64,000 bases of DNA from Vanessa cardui. Lineage: Eukaryota; Arthropoda; Insecta; Lepidoptera; Nymphalidae. Below, piece after piece: positions 25,301-38,156 of the stretch. The notes below the pieces were generated by a model. It did no database searches. It was given only the letters and a program-made list of their open reading frames with translations, and was not told where the DNA came from. Location of the stretch: the NCBI RefSeq assembly GCF_905220365.1, contig NC_061138.1:5409814-5473813 (forward strand), read 5' to 3'. The position numbers and the translations under genes are program-made. Each line of letters opens with the position of its first letter. Positions within the stretch are counted from its first letter, which is position 1.

Positions 25301-25634
25301 AATCTAATGATATATCGATTCAAAATTAAAAATATATTTTCAGCATAAATAAAAAAAATATTAAAAGTAATAGATAGTCTATTATTTGTCACAATTACAG
25401 TACAATTTGTCGTTGGTAGAATTCTTTTTACAAACTGCAATAAGTGTATTCAGGACCTTTTCGAAAAACATGCAGCAAACCTTTTATAAAATCAGAATAA
25501 AAGCTAAGTGTATTGAATTGTTTTATTTTCCAAGTACGAATCAAATCAACACGACATTCTATCTTAGGACAGACTTGAAAAAAAGGTTTTATACCTAAAT
25601 TTATTTCAATCGGAAAAATTATTCCATAACCAAA
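22367..25634. other. Intergenic DNA with two GC-rich patches, no gene seen
   Basis: The patch at 22801-22990 gives a 93-codon ORF (22813-23094) rich in A, R and S, with no recognised family. The patch at 23575-23700 has a 6-bp GTCCCC/GGGGAC inverted repeat and a hairpin from GGCCCCTCC and GGAGGGCC at 23672-23691. The remainder is AT-rich with nothing recognised. Confidence 0.4.
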
Positions 25635-25885
25635 CAGTGGCGTAGCTATCCTAGGGCCAGATGGTGCAGTGCACCAGGGCCCCAGAGTTCAGGGGGCCCT
25701 CTTAACTAAACCTTAAGTTCTGTAACTAGAAAATTATGATCCTGCGCACAAGACTTCTTATTTGGGATCTATAATTTTAAAGGGTAATTATTAGTTAAAG
25801 AGGGATGGGAAAGAGGGGGTGAGGGCCTGATTCTTTTTCTATGCACCGGGGCCCTTCCTCACCTAGCTACGCCACTGTAACCAAA
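25627..25885. mobile_element. hAT-type MITE with 8-bp target duplication
   Basis: The element at 25635-25877 (243 bp) has terminal inverted repeats starting CAGTGGCGTAGCTA on both strands. It is flanked by perfect 8-bp direct repeats TAACCAAA (25627-25634 and 25878-25885). TIRs starting CAGTG with an 8-bp duplication are the hallmark of hAT elements. The interior is non-coding with G-runs (GGGGGCCCT, AGAGGGGGTGAGGG), so it is non-autonomous and would need a transposase in trans. The intact duplication indicates a fairly recent insertion. Confidence 0.93.
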
Positions 25886-27149
25886 GTAACCACAAAAAAT
25901 ATATTGAATAGGTAAAATAATTCAATAAAATAAGAGGAGCCAGTTTAGTTAGCCCTCTTTACAGCTCCGTGTTTGCAGTTCACACGGCCGTCCTCCCACA
26001 CGTTTCACAGTTCACACCTTGGTGTTGGTTAAAATCAATGACGTCATCCGTTCTGAAACACTCTAAAATATTTATCGATGTTATAAGATACAGAGTTTCA
26101 TTCAACTTGTTATTGCTTACGCTAAATAAGAAGTGAAGTAATGTGTTTAAAAAAATATTTGAACTAGCTTCGCAAATAACTATGAAATCAGTACCTACTA
26201 GGCGATAATAACAAAAGTTTCTATTATATTAGGTACTTCTATACTTATTTTTTACCTACATACGTGGTGTACATTATTAAAGTATCTATCTATATTTATA
26301 AAGTTTTTATATGTAACAAATATAATGAATAACAATCAGATTTCATAAAACTATTTACGCGTAGAAGTACTCTTAGTCGAACATCAAGAGAATCCATAAA
26401 ATTCGAGTTACACAATTTTCGACTTATGAAAGTTTTCATCTTAAACTACTTTTGTAATGCAATATTCCACTTGTAGATATTTAAATCTTTAATACATAAC
26501 TAATCTTAAAAAAAAAAAACATTTTGGTTACACAGGTGATGAAAAAATATTTTCTATCACATTATTTTCTTAAACCTGTAAATTTACGGTAAATTTTTAA
26601 AGTTGGTAACTTATTTTATTCTTTTTCGATCGAGGTAATTTTCAAGTGTAGTATAAAGAATGTAAGATAAACATATTAATTGTTAAAATAACATTGTTGT
26701 GTTCGATGAAGACTCCAATATACTTTATGGGACTATATGTATAGGTAAGACATGTACAAATAGGTCTTGCAAAATCACTAATTATATTATTAAAGAAATG
26801 ATGTTTTGTTGTTCAATCTCTATGGAAAGGGGTATTTTTTACATGATTTATTGCGGCTTTCGACTTAAGTACAGAAGATCTAGGTAACAAACACACAAAC
26901 ATTTCAATCACTGCTTAATTGCTACCCTTTCCTTCACACTTTCAGTGTTAATATTAACAAACATTCATGGGTGCTTAAGAGTTTTTAAGTACTTAACTGT
27001 CAATTTGAAAAGGAAACAGCTTATTATTATTTTATAAAGCTTAAAACTACAGGGATCAAACAAGAGTTACAATAATGAATACAAGCACTATGTATCTTTG
27101 TATTTGCATATGTTAAATATCTTCAATCTATATATTTATATAAAATAAC
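25886..27149. other. Intergenic DNA, no gene seen
   Basis: AT-rich apart from a patch at 25960-26050 with two CAGTTCACAC copies (25976-25985, 26008-26017) and a palindromic CRE TGACGTCA (26039-26046). No gene or recognised repeat is seen. Confidence 0.4.
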
Positions 27150-27515
27150 ATGTCCTGACTGAGGATAAACTGTTTAAGTTAGGGCCATGAAATTTCGAAA
27201 AATGAATTGTTTTACTGAGTAGCTAAGGAAATAATTCTGGATATTGTCCCTAAGGTATAGTAAGATTGTATGGAAGTCCGTGATTGTTGAAGTAAGAAGC
27301 ATGAAATTTTATTTTCGGGCTCCTGATTAAAAAAGATTAGGTAAGTATTTATGCTTTTCTGTATATTAAATTTCACCCTAAGGGGTGAAATACATTGAGT
27401 ATTAGTAGTGGGGTCAAAGAGGTCTTACATTAACGTAATACTTGAAGTTCGTCTATAAATATATTAACTTCAACGCGAGCAAAGCCGCGGACAACTGCGT
27501 TTATTATTCGTATAA
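27150..27515 (+). mobile_element. Non-autonomous Helitron-like repeat, decayed
   Basis: The copy begins near TGTCCTGACTGAGGATAAAC and contains GGGCCATGAAATTTCG and CACCCTAAGGGGTGAAAT. It ends CAACGCGAGCAAAGCCGCGGACAACTGC. The CGCG...CGCG hairpin followed about ten bases later by a decayed CTAGT-like end fits a Helitron 3' terminus. I know similar sequence from many lepidopteran genomes. No Rep/helicase frame is present. Ends are approximate and the class is inferred. Confidence 0.45.
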
Positions 27516-28604
27516 AGTAATGTTAGCACGCAGAACGTTTTATTCCTCAATCAATTTAATAAATTACCATTTTTTTTCAGAAAAGAACCCACCCCATATA
27601 ATTACGTCATATTTTATTCAAGTTTCAATAATTTATAATTCAAGTTTTATTATAATTTCATTGATATTTCAATGATATTATAATTTATAATAAATTATTA
27701 CGTGCTTTATTTGAATTACTAATATTTAAAAAGAAAATCAAACAGGTATTTTATTATATTTTTAAGAGATGAAAGTAATATCAAAGAAATACATTTATTA
27801 ATAGAAATTATAGTGGTATTAAAATTTGTATTATTTTATTAGTATCCTATATTTATAATGGAGAGTCATAAAAATGTACTTTTTATGAGGCGAGTGGTGA
27901 GAGTGGACATGCTAGATAGGCCGGCCGTCGACAGGTTGATGATTCGAAGAACCTTGTCACGGAAATTTACGCTATATAATGGTCTCCCTGATATGTTTTA
28001 TAGTATGAGAAATTGTTTGACACGAAAATATAAAAGCATTCACTAAAATAAAACGTCAGTAAAACGGAACCCGTGTTCGGTAAGTGGTGAGCGACGGCGA
28101 AGGAAGTTTAAACGTACATTAAATTTTATTACGAATTACAATTTGTACGCATTCGAAATTTGAAAATTTTAAATAAAAAAAATTATTATACTATTTTTCT
28201 ATAAACTCAAAAAGGTAACAAGTTTAAATGACTGGAGTGTACGTATTTGATTCTAACAAGCAAAAAATAAAAATAATGTTTTTCATCGTAAATCAACGCC
28301 GGCGGAACAGTGGCGCCACGTGCGGGAATAATGTACACTAACGAGCACACGCGGCTTGCACACGACAACTAGAATGCTGATATTATCACTTAATAAAAAT
28401 AATTTTAATCAAGTATGTATTTAGCTATTTACCACATAACATAACCAATCAAAAATTATATAAAGTGTTTTTGTAAATAATGTTTTATTTTTATAACAAT
28501 AATCAATGTACACTTTATTTATGAATAATTCATACTTTATTGTTATATTATTAACAATAAAGAGAAGTAAGCTACTCTTTTAGTTTTTCAACCATTTCAT
28601 CATC
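27516..28604. other. Intergenic DNA, no gene seen
   Basis: AT-rich. The 62-codon ORF at 27858-28046 is unrecognised. A GC-richer stretch at about 28295-28370 holds CACGTGCGGGAA. Nothing else is supported. Confidence 0.4.
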
Positions 28605-28677
28605 GGCCCTGTGGCGCAACGGATAACGCGTCTGACTACGGATCAGAAGATTCCAGGTTCGAATCCTGGCAGGGTCG
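28605..28677 (+). tRNA. tRNA-Arg (ACG), second copy
   Basis: This 73-nt tRNA is identical along its body to the reverse complement of 10575-10647: GGCCCTG/CAGGGTC acceptor, loop CTACGGA with ACG at 28638-28640, T-arm GGTTCGAATCC and discriminator G. Flanks differ from those of the other copy. A TTTT terminator follows near 28690. Inosine at the first anticodon base would let it read CGU, CGC and CGA. Confidence 0.97.
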
Positions 28678-31659
28678 CGTACAATAATTTTGCATTTTTT
28701 TTCATTTAGATTTATATTTTGTAAATATTCTATTTTTTTTTTAAATTTTACTCTAATTTTATAACTACCGTACTAAAGGCCAATTAAATAAATTAAAAGA
28801 TAAATTATTCTTAATGGTGCAATATTTAAAAGTCAACACTTTATATTTACATTTGTTAATAAAATTCAATCCCAAAATTTATAACACTTAAGTTCATACG
28901 AAAACAACAAAAGCAACCACAACGTTTTTAAGAGAAAAAAAAAACTTAAAGATCTCTAAGTACAAACACTTCTAAACCACACAAACATTTCATCGCCTAT
29001 AATAAATTTTCGCTATCTCTAATCTCACGATTTGTTAAGTGTCAAAATACACAAGTTGAACCAAATATATCTTCGACGCGATAAGATATTGCATATTGAA
29101 CTTTTTTAATCGTCCCAAATTGACCCCTATACTTGAATTTTTGAAAGACAGTTTGAAAAAAATTCAAGTATAGAATTAGAAACAAAATACCTTATTTAAA
29201 TAAGACAAAAAGTTTCCAAATTTAAATAAGACAAAACGTTATAAAATCTTATTCGATTTAAATTCAAAATTTTCTATCTATTATAGATAGATATTTCATT
29301 TTAATATATGTAAATGTATCCTGACATAAAAATGTCAATTTTAACTTTATAACCAGCTGTTCTGTATTTAGTATAGCTTATCAGTAAAGGTCAAGAGCGC
29401 GCCTTCCGCCCGACAGAGATAAGAGTCCGAAACGCAGCATCCACAGCCTAAGTTTATTTATAACCCGATACCAATGGAATAAAAAACATCGATAGTGACG
29501 GCATGTCACAATTTTGTTCGTGTGATTGTATAGTTTGTGTATGCGATAAGAGCACAGATAATAGAAAAGCTAAAGATACTGCATCCAGCTAGGGGTTTGC
29601 CAGGGTTACACAAGTAGAACAAACTTGCATTTAATCAGTCAATGTAAGCGCCGTAACATGAACTAACGATCTCTAAAACATGAAGCAAACTAAATTAAAA
29701 AAAAAAGTTCTATTGAGAAATGATTATATTTATATATTTATATAGAACATTAAAATATTAATGTTCCAATTTAAGGAGAATACTTATTATGATAATATGA
29801 TTTTAAAAAGTATGCATCGTTATTTTTATATATTTTAGTGTATACTTTGAATGTATGAATAGAATGTTTATAGTGGAAGTCTAATACGTGAACATAGTAT
29901 TCGTTTTTAAATATTTTCATAGCTTTTAGCCCCTTATACGTGAGGCAAACATCCTGTCGACGGACAAATATTGGCCTGTCCGTCGCGAGATGGCTCCGGA
30001 CATCGCAGACATGTGCTAAACACCTATCTCGTGTAAACTCACCATTATATCCATTTACGTACTTTTTAACAGATAATATAAACTGTGTTTACTTTGAATA
30101 CTTTTGGACTTACCTTTCTTCTATTTGTAGATGATAAAAAAGGTCCCGAAACAAAAAATATCAATAGTTTGAGAAAATAATCAAATTTTTTTGTGTTCTT
30201 ATTTCAATACGATCGACTCTAGGTGAAATACCAATTTGAGCCAATTCTTTAATTATCCCTAGGCATTCCGAGATATAATTGAGAAATCCTATTAACATTA
30301 GCCTACACAGTGACTGTGATTTGTAAATTCGATACATATTTAAACTATTATAATATTACAAGTAGTTAAAATACAAACAAGAGGATAGATATATTAACTA
30401 CTTCAATTTCAAATTCCAACTATAAATATCAGCTACGAATTTGACAGCTTAAATAAAATAAATTACACCTTAGGTGTTTAAGTACAATTTATATTATATT
30501 GTATATTTTTTGTAAATAACCTTTTATCAAAAGTTTTTTTCAAAAAAATAACTTGATAACAATACAATTTCTTGCTAACTAACAGCTAACTCTCTGAATT
30601 AATTAAAAATGATATTTGCAGTGTCTGTATAGACATATAGATAACAAACAAGATCGATCTTATTAAAATATGTGCTGACATGACCCTTTTAATTTTTTAT
30701 TATACATCCAGATTAACTAAAATAACTTATTGCAGATTAATGCTATAAAATCTATCAAATTAATCTGATCAACAGTCAATGGGATATCATATTAATGTCG
30801 CACTTAAGATGATGTTAACATTATTTCGTGTCACGCGGACGCGACACGACCCTATCGTACTTGTCACGCTAAATGCGCTCACTCATAAAGAAATGATAAA
30901 GGTTCCTTCGGATGTGCATAAAGTGATAAATATAATCAAATATAAATCATTATTATTAAAAACGGATTTACTTACGTTGTGTATTGGGGAATGTCAGGCA
31001 TCTTAATGTCTCTCGTCATTAAAATTAAGTCAAAATAGTTCAATATTAAAGTATGTTAAATACTTATTTTGTAGTAAAAGTTTTAAGTGGGAAGAAAAGA
31101 TACACAAAGTTGTATCGAAAACTAAAATTTAATATATATTATTATTTTGCAGTCAATTAGCGTTTGATGTGGGCATTTATTAAAATAACATGTTTACAAC
31201 AAGCAAAAACGTCGGGATATATTTGAATGAAACTTTCTCTTTAGCATTCGTCAAAAATAACTACAACAAATAAATACAAATGATAGAGCAATAAGCTGTC
31301 AGGCAGAAATCTAAACCGATGTCGCTACATCATACATAGATACTCGACAGCATATTTAGTTACGCCGCGATACGCTCACACTGAGACCGGTCACGGTTAT
31401 CACTTCCAACCACATGGAAGCGAAGGGCGATTGTCATTATCTATGAACGAGAAAAAAATATATTCGGTATAAAAATAAGTTAGTTTCAAGGTTCCAACAT
31501 ATTTTAATGGAATCTATTAATTTACTAAAATTTATTAAATTTCAAAAAAGGTATATTATTCGATACAAGATTTTGTAGATGATAAAATAGCTTGGAATTA
31601 ATACCTGTTGACTTCCAGACAGGATACATTACATACATATATAATTGTATTTAACTAAT
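28678..31659. other. Intergenic DNA, no gene seen
   Basis: AT-rich. It holds a 16-bp hairpin at 29127-29173 and, just after it, an imperfect duplication of TTTAAATAAGACAAAA at about 29194-29238. Small GC-richer patches lie near 29390-29450 and 30825-30880. No supported open frame. Confidence 0.4.
29127..29173. repeat. Perfect inverted repeat (16-bp arms, 15-nt loop)
   Basis: CTATACTTGAATTTTT at 29127-29142 is the exact reverse complement of 29158-29173. The loop is GAAAGACAGTTTGAA. Pairing stops at both outer ends. No transposon signature flanks it. Confidence 0.85.
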
Positions 31660-31838
31660 ATGATTGAATTTTTTTAAATGTTGAAAAAGAGTAACTACTG
31701 AGTTTCTTGCCGGTTCTTCTCGGTAGAATCTACTTTCCAAACCGGTAGTAGCTTCACTTAATTATTAAATGACGATTCAAAAGTGCTTGTAAAAGCTTAC
31801 TTGAATAAAGTTTATTTTGATTTTGATTTTTAAGTTTG
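31660..31838 (+). mobile_element. 3' end of a non-LTR retroelement
   Basis: The segment contains AGTTTCTTGCCGGTTCTTCT, GGTAGAATCTACTTTCC, GACGATTCAAAAGTGCTTGT and a tail TTTATTTTGATTTTGATTTT. This is a tail I know as widespread in Lepidoptera and link to LINE 3' ends. It is matched in reverse at 49335-49492 and by a short fragment at 47966-48001. It is 5'-truncated with no reverse transcriptase frame. The LINE clade is not determined. Confidence 0.7.
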
Positions 31839-34383
31839 ATTTATTTTCAGCTTTTCTTTTCTATATTTGGTAATACAGACGCGAGGGGTAAGTCTTATTT
31901 ACATATTTATTACAGCGTACCCTTAAGTAAATAGTGTATTATACAAACTTCCAAAATGACTCAACGAAAATTCGACTTCCGGTTCGGCACGTGAACACAT
32001 TTCCTGTCTTGCGGAAATGGTCGTATATCGTGAGAAAAGTATATTGATTTTTTTCTTTAATATTTCAGACATTTGTGTTTAACAACTAAATATTTTGCTA
32101 GTAAATATTGTTTAATTCTTGATGAAAATATTTAAAATCCAGTAAAGTATGTACCCTTATAAACTTGTCTATACCCTTATGTTATTGACTTTAGGATCTG
32201 AGATAACGTATCACCTTACAATAATAAAACAATACAAAGATTTGATATTTGGCGTTAAAATTTATAGATACCAACCTGAAAGTCTGTATAAACCAAAGTC
32301 AAGAGCTTTTTTGCTTAAATACATATACATCTTGTGTCAATACCACAATATTTCACCCAAAATTAACCTCAAATTCGTTGAAATCCAAGGGAGAGTAATG
32401 TGTGTATAGATTATATATAAATGAACTAATGTTAAAACAAAACAAAACCGAACCTGTTACGTTTTCATAATGCTAATTTATAAATATTTGCATATCAACC
32501 CCATTCCTACTTACCACGTACTAATGAGGGATATAAAAGGCTCCTCACATCCTATCATTAGTTGCGACTGAACATAGGAATTTACTTTAAATCTTCAATC
32601 ACGCTATTAAAAGCGAATAAGTTTTAACTCATTAGTCTATTTTCCCTTTTAAAGACATCCGATTGACAATAATTACTCGTCCTAATTTAGGTCTCCAATT
32701 ACAAGCTAATTGACAGATAACTAAATACATGTTAATTAACAACTTGTCTTTTAATTAAATGACTTCAACTTTGTTCTTCTTGATACTTCATTACGCATAT
32801 ACTTGTAAAAGTGTGTCTTAATTGCTATGCTATCGAGTAGGTAATGCATTTATCTCGTCGTGTATGTTGTTTAATTGCTGACCGGAATTTTATGACCTGA
32901 AATATTGTATATATAGATATTTGAAACAATACATCTTTTATCGATCGAATTCTAAAATATTGAAAACACTTAAAATAATGTGATATTTAGTCCCAATACA
33001 AAAAAAATAATTCCACAATTCCACTTATTTCCGAATATATATTAAACAGTGATTAAAATAAAGTTTCACATCTGATTGACGCGAAAAGTTTTTGGAGTAT
33101 TTTTAAGATTTTTTACTACGCACATTTTATGAACAGATTGGCGTGCAGACAGAATTATGAACTATTCGCGGTAAAAAAAATAGACTGTTGACTGATGTTG
33201 ACACGGTTCGCCAAGTGTATTTAGTTATTTCTCTGTAGAAATACTATTAACACATTAATATATTAAATTTTCTCATAATTTTAGCAAACCTTTTAAATAT
33301 TACACTTCTTCTTCTTATAAATGATCGCCAAAATGAAGCAAAATGAAGTTAATTAAAAATTTGAAGATTTTTTCGATCCTAAAGCACTCTAGATACTTCG
33401 CATCACTAGTCGTGCAATATGTACTCTATAATAATGTGGAATTTAAAAAGTTATAATAATACGTAGCTACTACCTTTTATACATTGTAAGTATGAAAGCT
33501 ATAAGCTACTTATAAATGTAATGTACACTATTTATTTAAATCTTACAAACAAAAAAAAATATGGAACACATCGGTATTAATATTTTAAGGAATATCTGAA
33601 TTTATTGCTTATCATAAAGAGTAAGAAATACTCGATAAAAGTTCGTAATTCGTGCTAATATACAATCTTGTTCATAGAAACGAGTGACCTTACCTCTCTT
33701 CGGATATCTACTATCCCACCGGATTATAAGAACGAGGGAATAAAGAATGCATCTGTTTGCAATTAAATTAATTACTATAATGGAATTAGCATTTAGTTTA
33801 TACAAGCTATCAGCATATATATTTTAAAATAGTCGAGTATAAATTAATTTGTAACAATCTTTCAAGTATCTTAGATGCGAGTAAATGATACAACACGATA
33901 CGTGTAAAATCTCTTAAATAATACTATTTTCTTATAACATTTAATTCGCTACTGCTGTTAATAATAACTAGCCAATGCAAGATTTCCGGAAAAGATTCCT
34001 TCAGGCTTACATGGTACATCCTCGGAATTTGCTTTTCTGACTTAATACTAAGACTCTGTAGAAAACATCCGTTAGGAAGCGTATTTTTGTTTGGTCTATA
34101 TAATAACACAGATGTGTTCAAAGTTCATATCTGATGGCCAAGGCGTGTCTACAACGCCCCAGGGACAAAGTATGTGAAAGGGTTTCCCCTCCGGCCTCCA
34201 GTAGACTTACAAAACTATTCCAATTTAGAAGGAATTTTCATTAAGCATTTGTTGATTACTTACCAGCTGAGCGATAAATGATTTCGGTACCTGAATACCT
34301 TCCTTTTTTCATTATCATTGTTTAATTATCACTTTAAATGATCAACTCGTCTAATGTGCAAAAATCTTTTTGCACTAGATAGT
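31839..34383. other. Intergenic DNA, no gene seen
   Basis: AT-rich; ORFs at 32149-32409 (86 codons) and on the minus strand at 33602-34121 look random. A GC-richer stretch at 34130-34205 (GGCCAAGGCGTGTC, CCCCTCCGGCC) is not recognised. Confidence 0.4.
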
Positions 34384-34625
34384 TTTTTTTAATAGTATAG
34401 GTTGGCGGACGGGTATATGAGTAACCTGATGGCAAGTGATCACCATCACCCATAGACAATAACGCTGTAAGAAATATTAAATATTCCTTACGTCGTCAAT
34501 GCTCCACCAACCTTGGGAACTAAGATGTTATGTCCCTTGTGCCTGTAGTTACACTAGCACCCTTTAAACCGAAACACAACAATACTGGATACTATTGTTT
34601 GGCGGTAGAATAGCTGATGAGTTGC
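34384..34625 (+). repeat. Unclassified lepidopteran dispersed repeat, copy 3 (best preserved)
   Basis: It runs from a T-run and GGTTGGCGGACGGGTATATG through GATGGCAAGTGATCACCATC, CCACCAACCTTGGGAACTAA, GATGTTATGTCCCTTGTGCC and GGCGGTAGAATAGCTGATGA. It is the longest of three copies here (others at 3424-3618 and 13377-13552, both reversed). I know the sequence as one of the commonest lepidopteran repeats but cannot assign a class. No coding frame. Confidence 0.7.
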
Positions 34626-36609
34626 ACACAGACAGTGACAGTCAGTCATTATTTAGCGATCTCCGGCGTAGTAACGTTTAAGACGGATGAAACCGCGTCA
34701 AGAACCTAGTTTACATTTGAATCTAGAGAATTAATACCTGCAGTTGACTGAGATTGAATCAGGAGCATCATTAGTACAATTTGAAAAAGAAGCTCCTTGC
34801 CTTAGACGGCTCATTTATTGAGTAATTTTATACACGTACCATTGAGAGAGGACGAGTTACCATAGACGTCAACCAGCCTGGCAAACTGCTATTTAGTTAA
34901 TGGTGTTAGTTATTTACTCATGGCTATATTCTTATACAATCGACGTTAGACGAGCATGCACCATGCTATACTAGTAGTTATTATGTAAAAGTACACTATA
35001 ATCATTACGGCACCGTATTGCAGTGCGCATGCGCTATGGCCCCAAGTAATACTTACATCGGGCTTACACAGTTTTCTACTCCGAGCTCAATCCAAGTAGA
35101 ATAGGGTAAGTACACTTAAGTTAAATCTTGCTATTGCTAGTGCTAAGCCTTGAATTTTAAGATTTTTTTTCTTTTATAGACAATTTTTTGTCTGGAAAAT
35201 TAAATAGGAGTCCCTAAATTAAGTAAAACACACTGAATATAATATTTTACAGAGGTAATGGTCGTATTGATTTTATTATATGTACGAATCCGATTAAGTC
35301 GAAACTGAATTCCGTCCGATTAAGTAATTACATTATACAACGTTCTAACAATAGTGACTTGACTGATAAGATTTATAATCATTTTCAGAGCATTATCACA
35401 GTGAATATAATATAAGAATATCAAACTACTTATTTAGATTTTAAAATATAAAAATTAAAAAAAAAGTAATTTAATTAATTTTAGAATATAAGAATATCAG
35501 ACTACTTATTCACTTATTTCAAAATCGTAAGTTTTTCTAGTAAAAATTACGATTTTGAAAAAATGTGTACTACAATAATATCAACATCGTTTCATATCAA
35601 TGAAGGTTGGTTATATTTAAAGACTAACTATATGTAGTCGTTTCATATCTATTGCTTAATTGTTTATTTTTCAACTTGCATAATAATAAATGCTCTTGCT
35701 TTTAACTCTTAACTTTTAACTTAATTTTCATGTATTTGACTGTTATAAAGTGAAAATAGTTAGAGATATCCACATTGATTTTTTAATTTTCCAACTGTGA
35801 GTTTTCGTATAAATCCAACTGGGCAGAGAAACGTATAAATTATATTGATTTTTGTTATAATTATTAAGCGACTAAAAGTCGAGATTTTAAGAGCATAAAA
35901 CTTCAGCTACTTACTTAATGAAGGTCCTTTAGAAATACCAACAATAATAATTGCTATGTTCAAGTATTTACTAACATATACCTTAATAAAAATATATGAA
36001 ACTTATAAACAAAATGTTATTCAATAAAATTATTAATATCATTACATTATAAAAAAATATATATCTAGTTCACACACACAAAATTTCGGTCTTATTACAA
36101 ATACCTAGTTACTACGATTTAATTTAATAAGCCGTCGTAGAAGGGCGGAAAGAATTGGTCAAATTAATCTAATTTGTGTAAATCGAAAACTGTATAAATC
36201 ATACGGGCGATCCGGAGACCATACAAGTCCTACCAGCTGTAGGCCACCCTCAAACTCCAAATCAATTTAATAAAAAGGTTTCTCATTGATTGTTCGTCTA
36301 ATGAAAAGTCGGTATGCACGTGCGTCGTTTGTGTAACAATTGAAGATATATTTTCTTTATTTAAAGCGGGACAGCGCGCGTGATTAGTAAACTCAATCAC
36401 TTAAGTTAACAAGGTTTGATGAGTGAATTATAGAACGTAAATAAATATATTTTTTAGGATTTAAACTAAAATTAATTTAAATATTTTGATTGATTATTTC
36501 ACAGCGGATTAATAGTCTTAAACATAGAAAATAAGGGTAAAAGATCGATCGAAGTATAAGAATATAATAAAGAAAAATATTATAAGAATAGTCTTAAGTA
36601 AGAGATATG
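34626..36609. other. Intergenic DNA, no gene seen
   Basis: AT-rich. It contains the hairpin at 35517-35560 and a short duplication of ATATAAGAATATCARACTAC (about 35409 and 35486). Two CGTTTCATATC motifs occur at about 35588 and 35639. No gene. Confidence 0.4.
35517..35560. repeat. Hairpin: 14 + 5 bp arms with one bulge
   Basis: TTTCAAAATCGTAA (35517-35530) pairs with 35547-35560. After a single bulged G (35531), TTTTT (35532-35536) pairs with AAAAA (35542-35546) around loop CTAGT. Like the hairpins at 4524 and 29127 it ends sharply and has no transposon flank. Confidence 0.8.
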
Positions 36610-37585
36610 TAGGTATTATATAATACATTTATATTTTATTTATAACGTACGAAAGTCTGTCTGTTGCTCTATGTTACCAAACCATTGAAACGAATTTAGT
36701 AAAATTTGGTATAAAGCAAGCTTGAAATCAACCCTAAAACTCGAGCAAAGCCACAAGTGACAACCAGTACAAGATATGAAAGCGTGAAGTTATACTTTCG
36801 TGTTATATATAAAACGATATCGCTTATATTGATGAATGACAAGGAATCGTATAATTTTTAATCGACTTCAACTATCAGGATGAATTATTTTTAACTCATG
36901 AAACATAGCAATATTTACGTTTAACAATTACAGTAAACCGATGCTTCTGAGCTATCTCAAAATATATATCCAATAAATTCTATCAATACTGTTCATTCAA
37001 ATAGTAAGTCAAGTTTAACGATAAAAAACAATATAACTAATAGTACATATTTACTATATCACGTTATGTTCGCACGATATCGCGCGTATAGAAGGGTGTT
37101 GATTAAATTACTTGACATGCGCGCGCCAATTTGTATCCTTCTTCCCCCTTAAACTACAGAGAATACTTCGTCAGCTAAATCCCGTTACTGTTTCATAATT
37201 AAATAGCTTTTATTCATAGCAATAATAAAAGCTTTAACGTTCAAAAAGTCCTAAAAGTGACTTATATTTCATAGTTTATAAATAAAATGATGTTATAGGA
37301 AGTAGCACATAAATTCTTACAATAATTATAATTATCATTACATAGTATAAACCGATGTCTGTCCCTATGTATCCTTAGATCTTCCAAATTACGCAACATA
37401 TTTGATGTGGTTTTTTTAATACATAGATTAATTCGAGAGGAAGGTTTTTGTATATAATACATGAACAATATAGTAAAAGTACAATAAAAAATATGTTGTG
37501 TATTTAAAACTAAAAATACAAGAAAAAATGTGTTGTATATTTAGTGTCAGCATTACACCCGTGCGTAGCCGGGGCGGCTCACTAG
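36610..37585 (+). mobile_element. Possible non-autonomous Helitron
   Basis: The left side (about 36645-36735) reads ACGAAAGTCTGTCTGTTGC then CCAAACCATTGAAACGAATT and AAAATTTGGTATAAAGCAAG. This is a 5' motif I know from lepidopteran Helitron-like elements and it recurs at 59474 and, reversed, at 38157. The right side ends ACCCGTGCGTAGCCGGGGCG and then CTCACTAG|T. The CCCG/CGGG hairpin, the CTAG end at 37582-37585 and the following T fit a Helitron 3' terminus. That both ends belong to one element is inferred. No helicase frame is present. Confidence 0.4.
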
Positions 37586-38156
37586 TATAATAAAAACCAC
37601 GCAACCAACAGGGAGATATATACGGGCTGTTACTTTTTACAAGTAATTATTACAAACCCAGAATACGCTTTGAGTATGAACATACAGTCATCAAATATTA
37701 TTCCAACGTCAAACTTAATTTTTGTATTTCGTTTGGAAGTCTGAGGATGCCAGTGTATTTATAGGAATAGAAAACACACTTAGTTACAAAGATTAGTGCG
37801 TTTATATAATACATATAGTTGTTAATATTACCAATGTATCAATCACCAGTTGACCCATTTGCCGGCCCACCTACCTGTTTTATATATTAGAAAAAACAAT
37901 GCTATATTCTATGCGGTGCAGTTCCAAGTAATAGAGCAACCATTTTTCAATCTTAGTTGGATTTATATGAGAAAAAAAATATTTCGTTGCTTTTGTTTTA
38001 TTTACATAGTGCCAATGTCTGAATGATTGAATACAATACATATTTGCCAGTCCAATTTATTCGTATCCAATTATCCACATCCAAATCTCAGACATAAATG
38101 CTATGACAAAATTAATTACAATCAAATCAGTGAAGGTGAACTCAGGTTACAAACAG

